Both the position numbers and the translations under genes were made by a program. The notes under the pieces were generated by a model. The model had not been told where the DNA came from. It made no database searches and was given only the letters and a program-made list of their open reading frames with translations. Positions 1 through 9,036 of a stretch of DNA of 64,000 nt are shown in pieces. Each line of letters opens with the position of its first letter. Position 1 is the first letter of the stretch. The DNA lies in the NCBI RefSeq assembly GCF_001647085.1, contig NZ_CP015520.1, positions 434,001 to 498,000 of the forward strand, read 5' to 3'. The DNA is from Thermococcus piezophilus. GTDB lineage: Archaea; Methanobacteriota_B; Thermococci; Thermococcales; Thermococcaceae.

Positions 1-1146
1 GTTCTCCTGGAGATATTCTAGAGACCTAGCATAGTCATAGTTCACACCAAGATTCTTGAGCACCCAGACGACGTATTCTGTGTTGTAGAAGTCCTTCCAG
101 ATGCCATCCTTAGATATCTTGAGGAGGTAGCTAACGGCATCTTCATAATCCTCGCTGAGCAGGGCCTTAACTCTCGCTACTTCAGCGATCTGCCAGGGGA
201 GCAGAGCCGAGTAGTTGGTAGGGAGTTCGGGCTTCTTGCTACAGGCTATATAGTAGTCGGCGAAAATCACCTTCTCCCAGTCGTCGTTGGGTGTTATCTT
301 GTCAATATAAGGGCAGGCTATCGGCTTTAAGTCCTCAAAACCACTTATCTTCGAAGCGCTCAACAGGTCGAGGACACGATAGTGAAGAACTCCCCAGAAG
401 CCGAAGTGTTCTTTCTTGAGGAGTTCCTCGCGGTATTTTTCACTACCGGTAGCGTAGAGGGCCATTGCTATTGCTACCGTGCTCTGAAAGTCCTCAGTCA
501 ACTCAATCCTCTCACCCATATAGGCGAGTGCAAATGCTCGGTATGCTGCCAGTTCACCGTCAACTTCCATCCTCTTCAGATCTTCCTTTTTCCCTAGAGC
601 CATATAGCCTAATACTCTCTCGACGTCGTTCTTCGGCTGTGCAGCCATAAGCCAACCCTGGGCCCTGTCTATTGCCCCCTGAACCTGCTTCCTAAACCCT
701 GGGAGCTTTTCGTTGAGATAGCCGCTATTGAGGAACTCCCTGAGGGCAATAAGTGCGAGGGCAGTGTCGGTATAGTCCTGCCAGGAGCCGTCTGGATTCT
801 GCTTGTAGATGAGCCAATAAGCGGCGCTGTTTATGGTGGTGTTGTACCTTCCACTAGCTATCCTCTCGCCTCTTAGGAGCGCGAGTATCGCCATCGCGGT
901 GTACTTGGCTTCGTAGTCTTCGCCGTATGCGAATCCCCATGAGTCAAAAGGTGTCCTGAGCATCATCAGCCACTCGCAGCCCTCGAGAACCTTCGCATAG
1001 TCACCAGTTTCATAGAGGGCAAGAACTGAAAAGGCCGTGTCAGGGACGGTCGGCTTGTATACGTAGGGCTCGATTTTAGCGTTTGCGAGAGGAACAGATG
1101 ATACGATGATCACAACAAAGAACACTGCTGCGAGAACTTTTCTCAT
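1..1146 (-). CDS. Secreted alpha/alpha-toroid-like protein (partial, 3' end outside window)
   Basis: An open frame of 382 codons runs from ATG at 1146 to the window edge without a stop. The N-terminus is a typical signal peptide (MRKVLAAVFFVVIIVSS, then cleavage near ANA). The body has repeated helical segments with motifs such as GSWQDYTDTALALIAL and DSWGFAYGEDYEAKYTA, the pattern of prenyltransferase/squalene-cyclase-type toroid repeats. Function is unknown; in secreted archaeal proteins such repeats may be structural or bind ligands. GAGGTGAT lies just upstream of the start, and a TATA-like GATTTTTAAGCC overlaps the end of the subtilase gene, so it may have its own promoter. The C-terminus is missing. 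Confidence 0.8.
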   Translation of the reverse strand, partial: MRKVLAAVFFVVIIVSSVPLANAKIEPYVYKPTVPDTAFSVLALYETGDYAKVLEGCEWLMMLRTPFDSWGFAYGEDYEAKYTAMAILALLRGERIASGRYNTTINSAAYWLIYKQNPDGSWQDYTDTALALIALREFLNSGYLNEKLPGFRKQVQGAIDRAQGWLMAAQPKNDVERVLGYMALGKKEDLKRMEVDGELAAYRAFALAYMGERIELTEDFQSTVAIAMALYATGSEKYREELLKKEHFGFWGVLHYRVLDLLSASKISGFEDLKPIACPYIDKITPNDDWEKVIFADYYIACSKKPELPTNYSALLPWQIAEVARVKALLSEDYEDAVSYLLKISKDGIWKDFYNTEYVVWVLKNLGVNYDYARSLEYLQEN

Positions 1147-1186
1147 GGCTATCACCTCAAATGAAAAGAGAAAAGAGGCTTAAAAA

Positions 1187-3157
1187 TCAACCGTAGTAGA
1201 CAACGACGTCAAGCTGGTAGCTGGCCCAGCCGTAGGTGTTGTAGGCGTAGACTATGAACTTCCATGTTCCAGGAGCCGGGTTAAGGTACTCGACGTGCTC
1301 GTAGCTGGTGGAGGTCTCGGAGCGGTCGACGAGGTTGCCGTTCGGATCGTAGAGATAGAGGTCAAGGTCGTGGAGTGAAGTGTCAAAGGTGAGGTCACCA
1401 GTTATCTTGGTAGCTCCGCTGTTGACGGTCATGGTGAAGCTGTCGCTCTTGTCGTACCAGTCGTGGACATAGCCAGTGAAGGTCTGGCTGTCGGTGGTGG
1501 GAGTTGGGGTAGGAGCGGGCGTCGGAGTGGTTCCGGTAGACTGGCTGAGAGTTCCATCACTGACGACGTCGACCTGGTAGTTGGCGGCACCGCTGTAGCT
1601 GACAACCTTAACCGTCCAGGTTCCAGCGGTCGGATTGTAATAACCAACCTTCTCGAATCCGTAGTAGGAGGTGTAGGAGTAGTCGACCTGGTTGCCGTTC
1701 GGGTCGTAGAGATAGAGGTCAAGGTCACTGGCGCTGTTGTCCCAGTAAAGGGTAGCGGTGACGAAAGTCGCGCCGCTTATGTCGAAGGTGTGACTGACAC
1801 TTCCCTTATCCGCGACGGAGCCGGTGAAGACAAGCTTGGCGTAGTTGTCGTAGTTGAGGGCCTTGTAGACATTGACCCTACCTGCACCGTATGCGATGTC
1901 GGCTATTTCAGCTGGGGCCACTATTTCGGCGGTCTCAATGAGGGCAGTCTTGATCTTGCTGTTGGTCCAGTCCGGGTGAGCCTGGAGGAGCAAGGCGGCA
2001 ACTCCAGCGACGTGCGGGGTGGCCATGCTGGTTCCGGAGGCCTTGGTGTAGTAAGTGTCAATCGGGGTTCCCATGCTGGTTCCGGCGGCCCTCGGGGCAA
2101 TGATGTCGACACCTGGAGCGACAACCTCCGGTTTAAGCCTGCCGTCGGCAGTCGGACCCCTGCTTGAGAAGCTAGCTATAGTGTCGGTGCTATCAACGGC
2201 ACCCACGGTTATGACCTTACTGGCAGCAGCTGGAGAACCGACGGTGTAGGTGTTAGGGCCGCTGTTTCCAGCTGCGACACAGACAACAAGGCCCGCATCC
2301 CAAGCGGCGTTGACCGCCTGGCTGAGTGAATCAGTACCATCTGAGCTCTGACTTGAACCAAGGGAGAGGTTGATGACCTTAATCCCATAAGTGTCCTTGT
2401 TCTGGACTACCCAGTCAACACCGGCTATAATGTCCGATATGCTTCCAGAACCGTCGGCGGCAAGAACCTTGACGCCGACGAGCTTGGCGCCCGGAGCGAC
2501 ACCGATGTACTGGCCGTTGCTCGCAGCACCTGTTCCTGCGACAATACCCGCAACGTGGGTTCCATGACCGTTGTCATCGTACGGGGTGGTCTTTCCGTTC
2601 ACGGCATCGTACCAAGCGATGACTTTACCCTGGAGGTCAGGGTGGTTGGCGTCGATACCGGTATCGATAACCGCAACGACTATTCCAGTGCCATCGTAAC
2701 CGAGATTCCATACGGCATCGGCCTGAATCTGAGCAACTGACGTTGAGTCAGCGGCCTGAACCTTGTAGTCCTCCTGGATAAACCTCACACCGGACAGCCT
2801 GCTGTTTCCAAAGAAGCCTGGATCGATCATTCCCGCAACGAGAAGGAGATCCTTGACCTTTATTTTAACTGCAACCGCGGGTATAATCTTGTAGCTGTAC
2901 TTAATCTCAGCGCCCATTATCTTGAGAATCTGCACTGCCCTATCGCGGTCAGCTGGGCTGTTGAACATTATGACAGTGTTAATATCCTGGTTCCAGTTCA
3001 TACCCTGGATCTTCTTGAAGAGTCCCGGAGTCAAGAGTCCATAGTTCTTTTCCTGTACAGGGCTCACTGCGATTGGCTTTGTTGGCACAGCTGCTGCAGT
3101 CCCTGCAATTAGACCAACAAGAAAGAGTGCAACCACAGCTGCTTTCCAACCTTTCAT
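1187..3157 (-). CDS. Secreted subtilisin-like serine protease, Tk-SP type
   Basis: 656 residues: signal peptide (about 1-24), propeptide (to about 130), S8 catalytic domain (about 135-435) and two C-terminal beta-sandwich modules (about 443-532 and 558-653). The triad is D165 (AVIDTGID), H198 (NGHGTHVAG) and S377 (GTSMATPH), with oxyanion N298 (AAGNSG). Each C-terminal module carries [12 protein letters not shown], as in pre-peptidase C-terminal domains that bind calcium, and a Thr/Pro-rich linker separates them (538-557). The whole resembles Tk-SP of T. kodakarensis, a calcium-stabilised extracellular protease. GGGGGT precedes the ATG. Likely role is extracellular peptide scavenging. All key residues are intact. 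Confidence 0.95.
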   Translation of the reverse strand: MKGWKAAVVALFLVGLIAGTAAAVPTKPIAVSPVQEKNYGLLTPGLFKKIQGMNWNQDINTVIMFNSPADRDRAVQILKIMGAEIKYSYKIIPAVAVKIKVKDLLLVAGMIDPGFFGNSRLSGVRFIQEDYKVQAADSTSVAQIQADAVWNLGYDGTGIVVAVIDTGIDANHPDLQGKVIAWYDAVNGKTTPYDDNGHGTHVAGIVAGTGAASNGQYIGVAPGAKLVGVKVLAADGSGSISDIIAGVDWVVQNKDTYGIKVINLSLGSSQSSDGTDSLSQAVNAAWDAGLVVCVAAGNSGPNTYTVGSPAAASKVITVGAVDSTDTIASFSSRGPTADGRLKPEVVAPGVDIIAPRAAGTSMGTPIDTYYTKASGTSMATPHVAGVAALLLQAHPDWTNSKIKTALIETAEIVAPAEIADIAYGAGRVNVYKALNYDNYAKLVFTGSVADKGSVSHTFDISGATFVTATLYWDNSASDLDLYLYDPNGNQVDYSYTSYYGFEKVGYYNPTAGTWTVKVVSYSGAANYQVDVVSDGTLSQSTGTTPTPAPTPTPTTDSQTFTGYVHDWYDKSDSFTMTVNSGATKITGDLTFDTSLHDLDLYLYDPNGNLVDRSETSTSYEHVEYLNPAPGTWKFIVYAYNTYGWASYQLDVVVYYG

Positions 3158-3241
3158 TCATATACCCCCTTGTTGGATTTTAGCGCATTGAACCATCCGG
3201 GTACTCTACCCGTCATCGAGGTACTTCTCTGGACATCTGCC

Positions 3242-3255
3242 GTATAAATCTTTCG
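3242..3255 (-). promoter_or_regulatory. BRE/TATA promoter of the subtilase gene
   Basis: Read on the minus strand this is CGAAAGATTTATACG, a near-canonical Thermococcales BRE plus TATA box. Its position predicts a start of transcription near 3220 and a leader of about 60 nt before the ATG at 3157. Confidence 0.7.
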
Positions 3256-3466
3256 ATTTTAAAGCGTATTATTACATATGGTCTATATAACTGGGCAATT
3301 TAGTTATTTTACGTAAACTTAAAACACAACAGATTGTAAGTTATATTGAGCGAAAACTAACATATAATCCCCAACAGGGGACTATGTAGCACGATGTGCA
3401 CGGGCCCCTGTAGGAACCTTAAAATATTGGAGAAACAACAATATATTAAAGAAAAGACAAGAGAAT
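3256..3466. other. Intergenic region between aor 3' end and subtilase promoter
   Basis: AT-rich DNA between two genes on the minus strand. Apart from the subtilase promoter at its left edge I see no gene, tRNA or clear repeat. A run of AT-rich sequence at 3419-3465 follows the aor stop and may contain its terminator. Confidence 0.5.
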
Positions 3467-5283
3467 TCAGAACTCGTTCAGGCCGAGCTCCTCGAGCTTC
3501 TCCTTGGGAATTCTTCCATCTCGGTCCAGCCGCGGAGTGCATAGTACCTCGGAAGCATCTCCTTGAGCCTGACGACCCTTCCCTTGTTCGGACCCTGCTT
3601 GACGGGCTCCTCGAGGAGCCTCTTGGGCAGGGTGTCCTCCTTGAGTGGATCGAGGCCAGCCTTGAGGTTGAAGAGCCTCTCTGCGTTCCAGATGCGCTCT
3701 CCGATCTTGAGGTACTCCTCGGTAGTGAGGTCCCATCCGAGAGCTGCATTAAGCATGTCGCGGTAGTCATCTGCACCGAGTCCGAAGGTTGTGAATACAC
3801 ACAGGCCCGCGGCGTCTATCAATGCGGTGAGGTCCTGGAAGGTTATGACCATCTTAACCTTCTCGTCGCTGATGTCGTGCGGATCCATCTTGTACGGGTA
3901 GCCGAGAATCTCCGGGCTTATCATGTACTGCTTGATGTGGCAGCCACCGCGGTTGTTGGTGGCGTAACCGAGGCCGTGTCCCTCCGCACCCCTCGGGTCG
4001 TAAGCCGGAAGCTCCTGCTTCTTGACGCCCATGAAGTACTCGGTTCCGTTGTACATCTCGGCAAGCCTGTAGCCACCCTCGGCGAGCTTGTCACCGAAGC
4101 TCTCTCTCCTCGCTATCTTCTCGATGTAGTAGTGCAGAACCTCGGTGTTGCCCCACCTGAAGGGCGGAGCATCCTCACCAATGTCCTCCTGCTTGAGCAA
4201 TCCTTTCTCGTAGAGCTCCATGGCGGTAGCAAGGGTTCCACCGGTTGAGATGGTGTCCATACCGAGCTCGTCTATCAGGTGGTTGGCCTCTATGATGCTT
4301 GCCAGGTCGTTTATTCCGAGGTGCGCTCCGAGCGCCCAGATGCTCTCATACTCTGGACCTTCAGTGACGCCGACGGTTGGAAGCTTGTTGACCCTTCCAC
4401 AGCCGATCGGACAGGCGTAACAGGGCTTGTTCCTGATGAGGTATTTGGCGGTCATGGCCTCACCGCTCTGTTCTTCGGCGTACTCAAACTGGCTTTCCTG
4501 GAAGTTCCTAGTCGGGTAGAGACCGTTCTGGTTGATTATGTTGACAAGAACCGCGGTACCGTAGTTCGGCAGCCCACCGCCGGCAGTTGGGTCTTTCCTG
4601 AGTTTATCGGTCTTCTCCTTGACGACGGTGGTAAACTTGGCCCTGTCGGCGACCTCAACCCTATTGTGGCCGCGAACGACTATGGCCTTGAGGTTCTTGC
4701 TTCCCATTACAGCCCCGACACCGCCCCTTCCAGCGGCGCGGTGCTCGTCGTTCATGACCGCGGCAAAGCGGACGAGGTTCTCACCCGCCGGACCGATTGA
4801 GGCTATGCGAACTCTCTTGTCGCCGATTTCTTCCCTGAGTTTCTCTTCAGTCTCGCTCACGAGCTTGCCCCAGAGGTGGCTCGCATCCCTGATTTCAACC
4901 TGGTCATCGTTGATGTATATGTAGACCGGGTGATCAGCCTTGCCCTCGACTATTATAGCGTCCCAGCCAGCGAACTTCAGCTCGGCTCCGAAGAAGCCAC
5001 CGGAGTTAGCCATGGCTGTATAGCCAGTCAGCGGGCTCTTAGTTATAACCATATATCTGCCGCCAGTTGGGGCAGTGGTTCCGGTCAGGGGACCGGTGGC
5101 GTAAATTATTTTGTTTTCTGGGCTGAAGGGATCCACCGTGGGATCCATCTCCTTCAGAAGACAGTAGATACCAAATCCTCTGGTTCCAAGCCACTTCTGG
5201 GCAAACTTCTCGTCGAATTTCTCCTCACTTATTTTGCCCGTACTCAAATTTACCCTCAAAATCTTTCCCCAGTACGCAAACAT
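3467..5283 (-). pseudogene. aor: Tungsten aldehyde:ferredoxin oxidoreductase (AOR), one-base frameshift near the C-terminus
   Basis: AOR oxidises aldehydes from amino-acid fermentation to acids with ferredoxin as acceptor; it binds a bis-pterin tungsten cofactor and a 4Fe-4S cluster. The frame from ATG 5283 (MFAYWGKILRVNLSTG) shows AOR family signatures: PTGGRYMVITKSPLTG, AAGRGGVGAVMGSKNLKA, the cysteines of NKPCYACPIGCG, PAYDPRGAEGHG and the late cysteine in DAAGLCVFTTFG. Near 3518-3523 the frame runs into MEEFPRRSSRSSA, while the shifted frame gives DGRIPKEKLEELGLNEF, the expected end. Adding one base restores a 605-residue protein, the usual length. The frame stays open upstream of 5283, but the AATTTATTAG TATA box at 5331-5340 places the mRNA start near 5310 and fixes the start at 5283. 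All catalytic parts lie before the lesion, so the product may still work. Confidence 0.88.
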
Positions 5284-5330
5284 GTTTCGACTCCCCAGAT
5301 AGTTGTCGAAGGAATTTTTGTACATTAGCA

Positions 5331-5347
5331 CTAATAAATTTGACGAA
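5331..5347 (-). promoter_or_regulatory. BRE/TATA promoter of aor
   Basis: The minus strand reads TTTCGTCAAATTTATTAG. Predicted transcription start is near 5310, about 27 nt before the MFAYWG start codon. A short inverted repeat (ATTAG-TG-CTAAT) overlaps the downstream edge of the TATA box. Confidence 0.6.
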
Positions 5348-5516
5348 AGCAAAAAGAGAAGCATGAAATAGGCAAGATAATTACATTTGTTTAACATAAC
5401 CATAGTGGCAAAATAGCCAGACCCTTTTCCGAACATTTAAGTTAGAGAAACACACTGCCAATTTCCAGAATATATGTAAATACATGATATTGAAATTGAA
5501 AAATATATTTGGAAAG

Positions 5517-6644
5517 TCACCAGAAGCCCTTCATGCCTTTCTCTGGTATCGGGCAGAGGACTATGCGTCTTGACCAGAGGCAGTCGGCACAGCTTGGGAT
5601 GTTGCCCCAGCAGTCAGACTGCGTATCTTGTACAAAGGAGCAGGACTCGTTGAGCGAGCAGTCGGTACAGCTTGGATAGAGGGAGTTCTTGACCACAAAA
5701 CGGAACCAGGAATAATCCCTGCTCGTCCATATGTCAGCTATGCTCCTCTCCCGGACGTTGCCGAAAGAGTAAGCGAGGACCATTTTCTCCCTGCCGAAGA
5801 CTATCTCTGGGTATGTGTGCAGGAAACGGTAGCAGGGGGCAACCTCTCCGTCCCAGCGTACGACGGCGACTTTCTTTTCCACGAACTCGCAGTGACGCTC
5901 GGTTTTCAGCGAGAATTCGGCCGTCTTGTGCAGGTAGCCATGGTATATGGCCTGGAGCTTGTTCACTATCGGCTTCATATCTACGCTGCCGTTATAGACT
6001 ATCATATCAGCATGCTCCTTGGCTATGGGAATGATGTTCGAGATGAGCAGGGTATCTATGCCCAAAGAGCCAACGTAGTGCGCTATCTCGGGGAGCTCTT
6101 TGTAGTTCTCCTTTGTCGCCACAATCTCAACGCCTATGTGGGGAACATCACTCCCAAGCTTTTTCTTGACCTCCAGTATCTTCTTTATCCTGGCGCCCGT
6201 GTAGTCTGGCTTTATGTGACCGATGTCAACCGGCTGGGTTGGCACAGAGTCCATCGAGAAATATATCAAATCCACCCCAAGCTTTACAAGTTCCTCTATG
6301 CGCTTATCCGTGAGTAGAAAGCCGTTGGTGCTTATACCAAGGGCGAAGCCGCGCCTCTTGACTTCCCTGACCATGTCCATGAAGCGGGGATGGATGGTGG
6401 GCTCGCCTATGCCCCCAAAGTATATCATCTCGAGCTCTGGGAGTTCCTCGGCGTCATCGAGTATCTTGATGAAGAGACCCCAGTCCATGTCTCCTTCTCT
6501 GTCCTGCCAGTACTGCTTGAAGCACATCTCACAGCGGAGGTTGCAGCGGTTGGTTATCTCAATGTATAGGTATCTCAAATCCGGTTTTTTGGGAATTAAA
6601 ACGAATGCACCATTAAGGTCGAACTTATGAGCGTTGTTCTCCAA
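5517..6644 (-). CDS. cmo: Radical SAM maturase for tungsten aldehyde oxidoreductase (Cmo family)
   Basis: 375 residues starting at TTG 6644, with GGGTGAT a few bases upstream. The radical SAM cluster motif is C34-x3-C38-x2-C41 (NRCNLRCEMC), followed by FGGIGEPTIHP and SMDSV elements of the partial TIM barrel. The C-terminal part is cysteine-rich (CTDCSLNESC, then CADCLW), like a SPASM or twitch domain holding extra Fe-S clusters. In Pyrococcus furiosus a gene of this type (cmo, cofactor-modifying protein) lies directly upstream of aor, as here, and tungsten oxidoreductase maturases of this family are thought to modify the cofactor or its enzyme. The exact reaction is not established. It has its own promoter with a palindrome. 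Confidence 0.85.
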   Translation of the reverse strand: MENNAHKFDLNGAFVLIPKKPDLRYLYIEITNRCNLRCEMCFKQYWQDREGDMDWGLFIKILDDAEELPELEMIYFGGIGEPTIHPRFMDMVREVKRRGFALGISTNGFLLTDKRIEELVKLGVDLIYFSMDSVPTQPVDIGHIKPDYTGARIKKILEVKKKLGSDVPHIGVEIVATKENYKELPEIAHYVGSLGIDTLLISNIIPIAKEHADMIVYNGSVDMKPIVNKLQAIYHGYLHKTAEFSLKTERHCEFVEKKVAVVRWDGEVAPCYRFLHTYPEIVFGREKMVLAYSFGNVRERSIADIWTSRDYSWFRFVVKNSLYPSCTDCSLNESCSFVQDTQSDCWGNIPSCADCLWSRRIVLCPIPEKGMKGFW

Positions 6645-6653
6645 CTTAAATCA

Positions 6654-6676
6654 CCCGACTGCGAAGTACAGTCGGG
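6654..6676. promoter_or_regulatory. Perfect inverted repeat next to the cmo TATA box (possible operator)
   Basis: CCCGACTG - CGAAGTA - CAGTCGGG: two perfect 8-base arms separated by 7 bases. It starts right after the TATA box at 6677-6688 in the direction of transcription and spans the predicted start near 6658. The left arm also touches the GGGTGAT ribosome site. Position and symmetry fit a repressor operator better than an RNA hairpin, because one arm would lie before the transcript start. Confidence 0.55.
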
Positions 6677-6694
6677 AACTTTATAACCTTTAAT
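6677..6694 (-). promoter_or_regulatory. BRE/TATA promoter of cmo
   Basis: Minus strand CATTAAAGGTTATAAAGTT, with TATA at 6679-6686. The predicted transcript begins near 6658, leaving a very short leader with the GGGTGAT site before the TTG start at 6644. Confidence 0.6.
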
Positions 6695-6699
6695 GGGCA

Positions 6700-7110
6700 T
6701 TATGGGATAATAAAGAAGTGAGTCATTCAGGGACACCAAGTTTGAGTGGACTCTCGTCAACGGGCTGTTTAGAAACGAGCATTTTCATTTCAGCACTCGG
6801 AGAACGCCACCAGTGGCAAACACTATAAGGACAGCACGCCAAAAACAGGTTCACCCCAAATTAACGATTTAACAGGACATACGAGCCCTGATCAAACTTG
6901 CCTTGCAAAGTTTGGCCTGTGCAAAGTTTTGATTAAAGGTTAGTTACTGTAAAGCCAAATGGATTATTGGCAGGTATCCTCCATTAAGCAAAGAGCTCTT
7001 TTGGAGGGTTTGACTCACAATCGTGCCCCAAGTGGGGGTACTTACAAGGCAAACCTCTCAAAGGAAGCCATTTCCCATGGAATTCAATCGCCAGTCTTTA
7101 ATTGCGTAAA
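6700..7110. other. Intergenic region without a recognisable gene
   Basis: About 410 bases between cmo and tRNA-Arg. No convincing ORF or RNA gene. At 6890-6938 there is a short cluster of related words (ATCAAACTTG, GCAAAGTTTGG, GCAAAGTTTTGAT) in direct and inverted orientation, resembling an AT-rich degenerate repeat. TTGGAGGGTTTGACTCACAATCG at about 7000 is not part of an obvious array. Confidence 0.4.
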
Positions 7111-7116
7111 GGCTGC

Positions 7117-7194
7117 TGGCGGGCCGGGCGGGATTTGAACCCGCGACCTTCGGCTCCGGAGGCCGACGCTCTGTCCTAGCTAAGCCACCGGCCC
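7117..7194 (-). tRNA. tRNA-Arg (anticodon CCG)
   Basis: Acceptor GGGCCGG pairs with CCGGCCC, the discriminator is G and CCA is encoded. The anticodon stem TCGGC/GCCGA encloses loop CTCCGGA, so the anticodon is CCG, reading CGG arginine codons. The T arm is GCGGGTTCAAATCCCGC. No intron. A TATA-like GGTTTTTAAATCC lies at 7219-7231. Confidence 0.95.
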
Positions 7195-7218
7195 GCGCCC
7201 ATAATTACTCGAGGGGTG

Positions 7219-7231
7219 GATTTAAAAACCT
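7219..7231 (-). promoter_or_regulatory. TATA box of tRNA-Arg
   Basis: Minus strand GGTTTTTAAATCC, about 30 bases before the tRNA 5' end. Confidence 0.55.
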
Positions 7232-7280
7232 AATTCCAAAATACGCGGAACTAAAGAGTACATGGAGGTACTACAACGCA

Positions 7281-7296
7281 CAAAAACTTTTTAGAC
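7281..7296 (+). promoter_or_regulatory. TATA-like promoter of the blaI-M48-deaminase operon
   Basis: CAAAAACTTTTTAGAC lies about 45-55 bases before the ATG at 7339. Predicted start of transcription is near 7316. Confidence 0.45.
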
Positions 7297-7338
7297 TGAG
7301 CACCCTACATAGAGTAAGGGATTAGAAAGGTGGTACCT

Positions 7339-7704
7339 ATGGAGCCCCACGAGTTCAAGCTCACCGAGGAAGGAATAAAGGCTGTTCTGCCACCTCTCGA
7401 GGCGGAGATAATGGAGCACATGTGGAAGGTTAAAGTCGCCACGGCTGGCCAGGTCTATGAGTACATGAAGGAAAAGCACCCCGACATAAGGCGCTCCACC
7501 ATAAGCATCCTCATGAACCGTCTCTGCGAGCGCGGTCTCCTCAAGAGGGGGGTCGAGAAGGGAAGGGGTGGTATGAGATATGTCTACTCAATAACCACCA
7601 CGAAGGAGGAGTTCGAAAAAAAAGTGGTGGAAAGCATTCTCGACGCCCTCATGACGAACTTCAGGGAGGCAACATACGCTTACCTCTCCAAAATTAAGAA
7701 GTGA
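7339..7704 (+). CDS. BlaI/MecI-type winged-helix transcriptional repressor
   Basis: 121 residues with the winged-helix pattern of BlaI/MecI/CopY repressors: LEAEIMEHMWKV, then a recognition helix in RRSTISILMNRLCERGLLKR and a wing in GRGGMRYVYS, then a dimerising C-terminal helix. GGTGG at 7329-7333 points to ATG 7339 rather than the in-frame GTG at 7330. The next gene, six bases on, is an M48 metalloprotease. In bacteria BlaI is paired with the BlaR1 membrane protease that inactivates it; a comparable pair here is an inference from gene order. Possible targets are its own promoter and those of its operon. Confidence 0.8.
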   Translation: MEPHEFKLTEEGIKAVLPPLEAEIMEHMWKVKVATAGQVYEYMKEKHPDIRRSTISILMNRLCERGLLKRGVEKGRGGMRYVYSITTTKEEFEKKVVESILDALMTNFREATYAYLSKIKK

Positions 7705-7710
7705 TGAAAG

Positions 7711-8487
7711 ATGCTCTTCATCATAATATCCCTTGAGGTCCTGCTGGCAGTCATAGCCTTAAAGGAACTGGGTCTCAAGGTAGCGCTGGCAGCGTTCGGC
7801 ATCATCTTCGCCTTCTACCTCTGGGTCTCGACCCACGAGATCAGGGGCAACTATATCACCCTTGAGAGGAGCGAGATCCCCTGGCTCTACGACGGCATAG
7901 CCAAGATGGCAAAGAAGGCAAAGCTCTCAATGCCAAGGGTGTACATCCTCGACGACTACATACCCAACGCATACTCCTTCAAGGACACCATAGTCCTATC
8001 CCTTGGGCTGTTTGAGGTTCTCGACCAAGACGAAATTCTCGCGGTTGCCGCTCACGAGCTCGGCCACATAAAGAATGGCGACACCAAGACCTTCCCGCTC
8101 ATAGCTTACGGAAGGTACCTGATGATAGTCTTCACAGCAATCTTGATCCTGCTTGCCCACAGCATAGGAATGACGATAGCCGCGCTGGGTCTTTACGTCC
8201 TCTACGAGGTCACCCGTGTCGATTTCCTCAAAAAGAGGGAGTTCCAGGCAGACGAGACGGCACTCAGGTTGCTGGATATCCCAATGAGTCTGAAGCGCGC
8301 CCTCGAGGAGCTAAAGTACTACGAAGACCTTAGAATAGGAGTCAGGCACACCTCTCTGCCGAGCATCGAGCCTGCCATAGAGAGAAAGCAGAGAGTAACG
8401 CTTATAGACACCCACCCGAGCTACGATGAGAGGATATTAAGAATTCTCGCTGAGATAAACGGCAACATGTTCAACAAGAGTATATAG
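7711..8487 (+). CDS. M48-family membrane zinc metalloprotease
   Basis: 258 residues. Two N-terminal membrane segments (about 1-18 and 25-45) are followed by a cytoplasmic protease domain with HELGH (zinc ligands and catalytic Glu, near residue 116), two further membrane segments (about 135-170) and the third zinc ligand region KREFQADETA. This is the HtpX/Ste24-like arrangement. It follows the BlaI-type regulator by six bases and precedes the dCMP deaminase by nine. HtpX proteins degrade damaged membrane proteins; here it might also cleave the adjacent repressor, which is untested. Confidence 0.85.
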   Translation: MLFIIISLEVLLAVIALKELGLKVALAAFGIIFAFYLWVSTHEIRGNYITLERSEIPWLYDGIAKMAKKAKLSMPRVYILDDYIPNAYSFKDTIVLSLGLFEVLDQDEILAVAAHELGHIKNGDTKTFPLIAYGRYLMIVFTAILILLAHSIGMTIAALGLYVLYEVTRVDFLKKREFQADETALRLLDIPMSLKRALEELKYYEDLRIGVRHTSLPSIEPAIERKQRVTLIDTHPSYDERILRILAEINGNMFNKSI

Positions 8488-8496
8488 TGATGGGCT

Positions 8497-9036
8497 ATGG
8501 GGGTTGAAATATTCCTCGACAGGGAAAAGGCGGAGCGCATAAAGCAAATCAGGCCAACCAAGGACGAGTACTTCATGTTAATAGCAAAGCTCGTGAGCCT
8601 TAGAGCGACCTGTCCGAGGCTCAGGGTCGGGGCAGTTGCTGTTAAGGACGGATACATCCTTGCGACAGGCTACAACGGCGCCCCCAGGGGCATGGAGCAC
8701 TGCATAGATGTAGGCTGCCTCATAGTTGACGGCCACTGCCACAGAGCGGTTCATGCCGAGCAGAACGTCATAGCGATGGCTGCCAGAAAGGGCATAAGCC
8801 TCGAGGGGGCAACGCTCTACGTCACCCACTTCCCCTGCGACACCTGCTTTAAGTTAGTCATCAACGCCGGAATCAGGGAGATAGTCTACGAAGAGATGTA
8901 TCCCAACGAGGCCACGGAAATTCTCCTGAGGGAAGCGCAGGAAAAGGGAATTGTCAAAATAAGACAGTTCAAGCTCCCGAAGGAGCGCGTCAGGCTTTTC
9001 CTAGAGGAGCTCTTTGGAGAGTTCGTGGAGGATTAA
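8497..9036 (+). CDS. Deoxycytidylate (dCMP) deaminase family protein
   Basis: 179 residues of the cytidine/deoxycytidylate deaminase fold. Zinc-binding motifs are clear: HAEQN (histidine and catalytic Glu) and PCDTC (two cysteines). An additional N-terminal Cys and CIDVGCLIVDGHCH resemble the second metal site of dCMP deaminases. The reaction would be dCMP to dUMP in the cytosol, feeding thymidylate synthesis. GTGATGG precedes the ATG. It ends four bases into the convergent DUF2304 gene. Substrate is inferred from family; a related role on another cytosine nucleotide cannot be excluded. Confidence 0.8.
   Translation: MGVEIFLDREKAERIKQIRPTKDEYFMLIAKLVSLRATCPRLRVGAVAVKDGYILATGYNGAPRGMEHCIDVGCLIVDGHCHRAVHAEQNVIAMAARKGISLEGATLYVTHFPCDTCFKLVINAGIREIVYEEMYPNEATEILLREAQEKGIVKIRQFKLPKERVRLFLEELFGEFVED

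Noticed and set aside
6890-6940. GCAAAGTTT words as an insertion-sequence end or CRISPR remnant
   Set aside because: Copies are short and imperfect, no transposase fragment or target duplication is visible.
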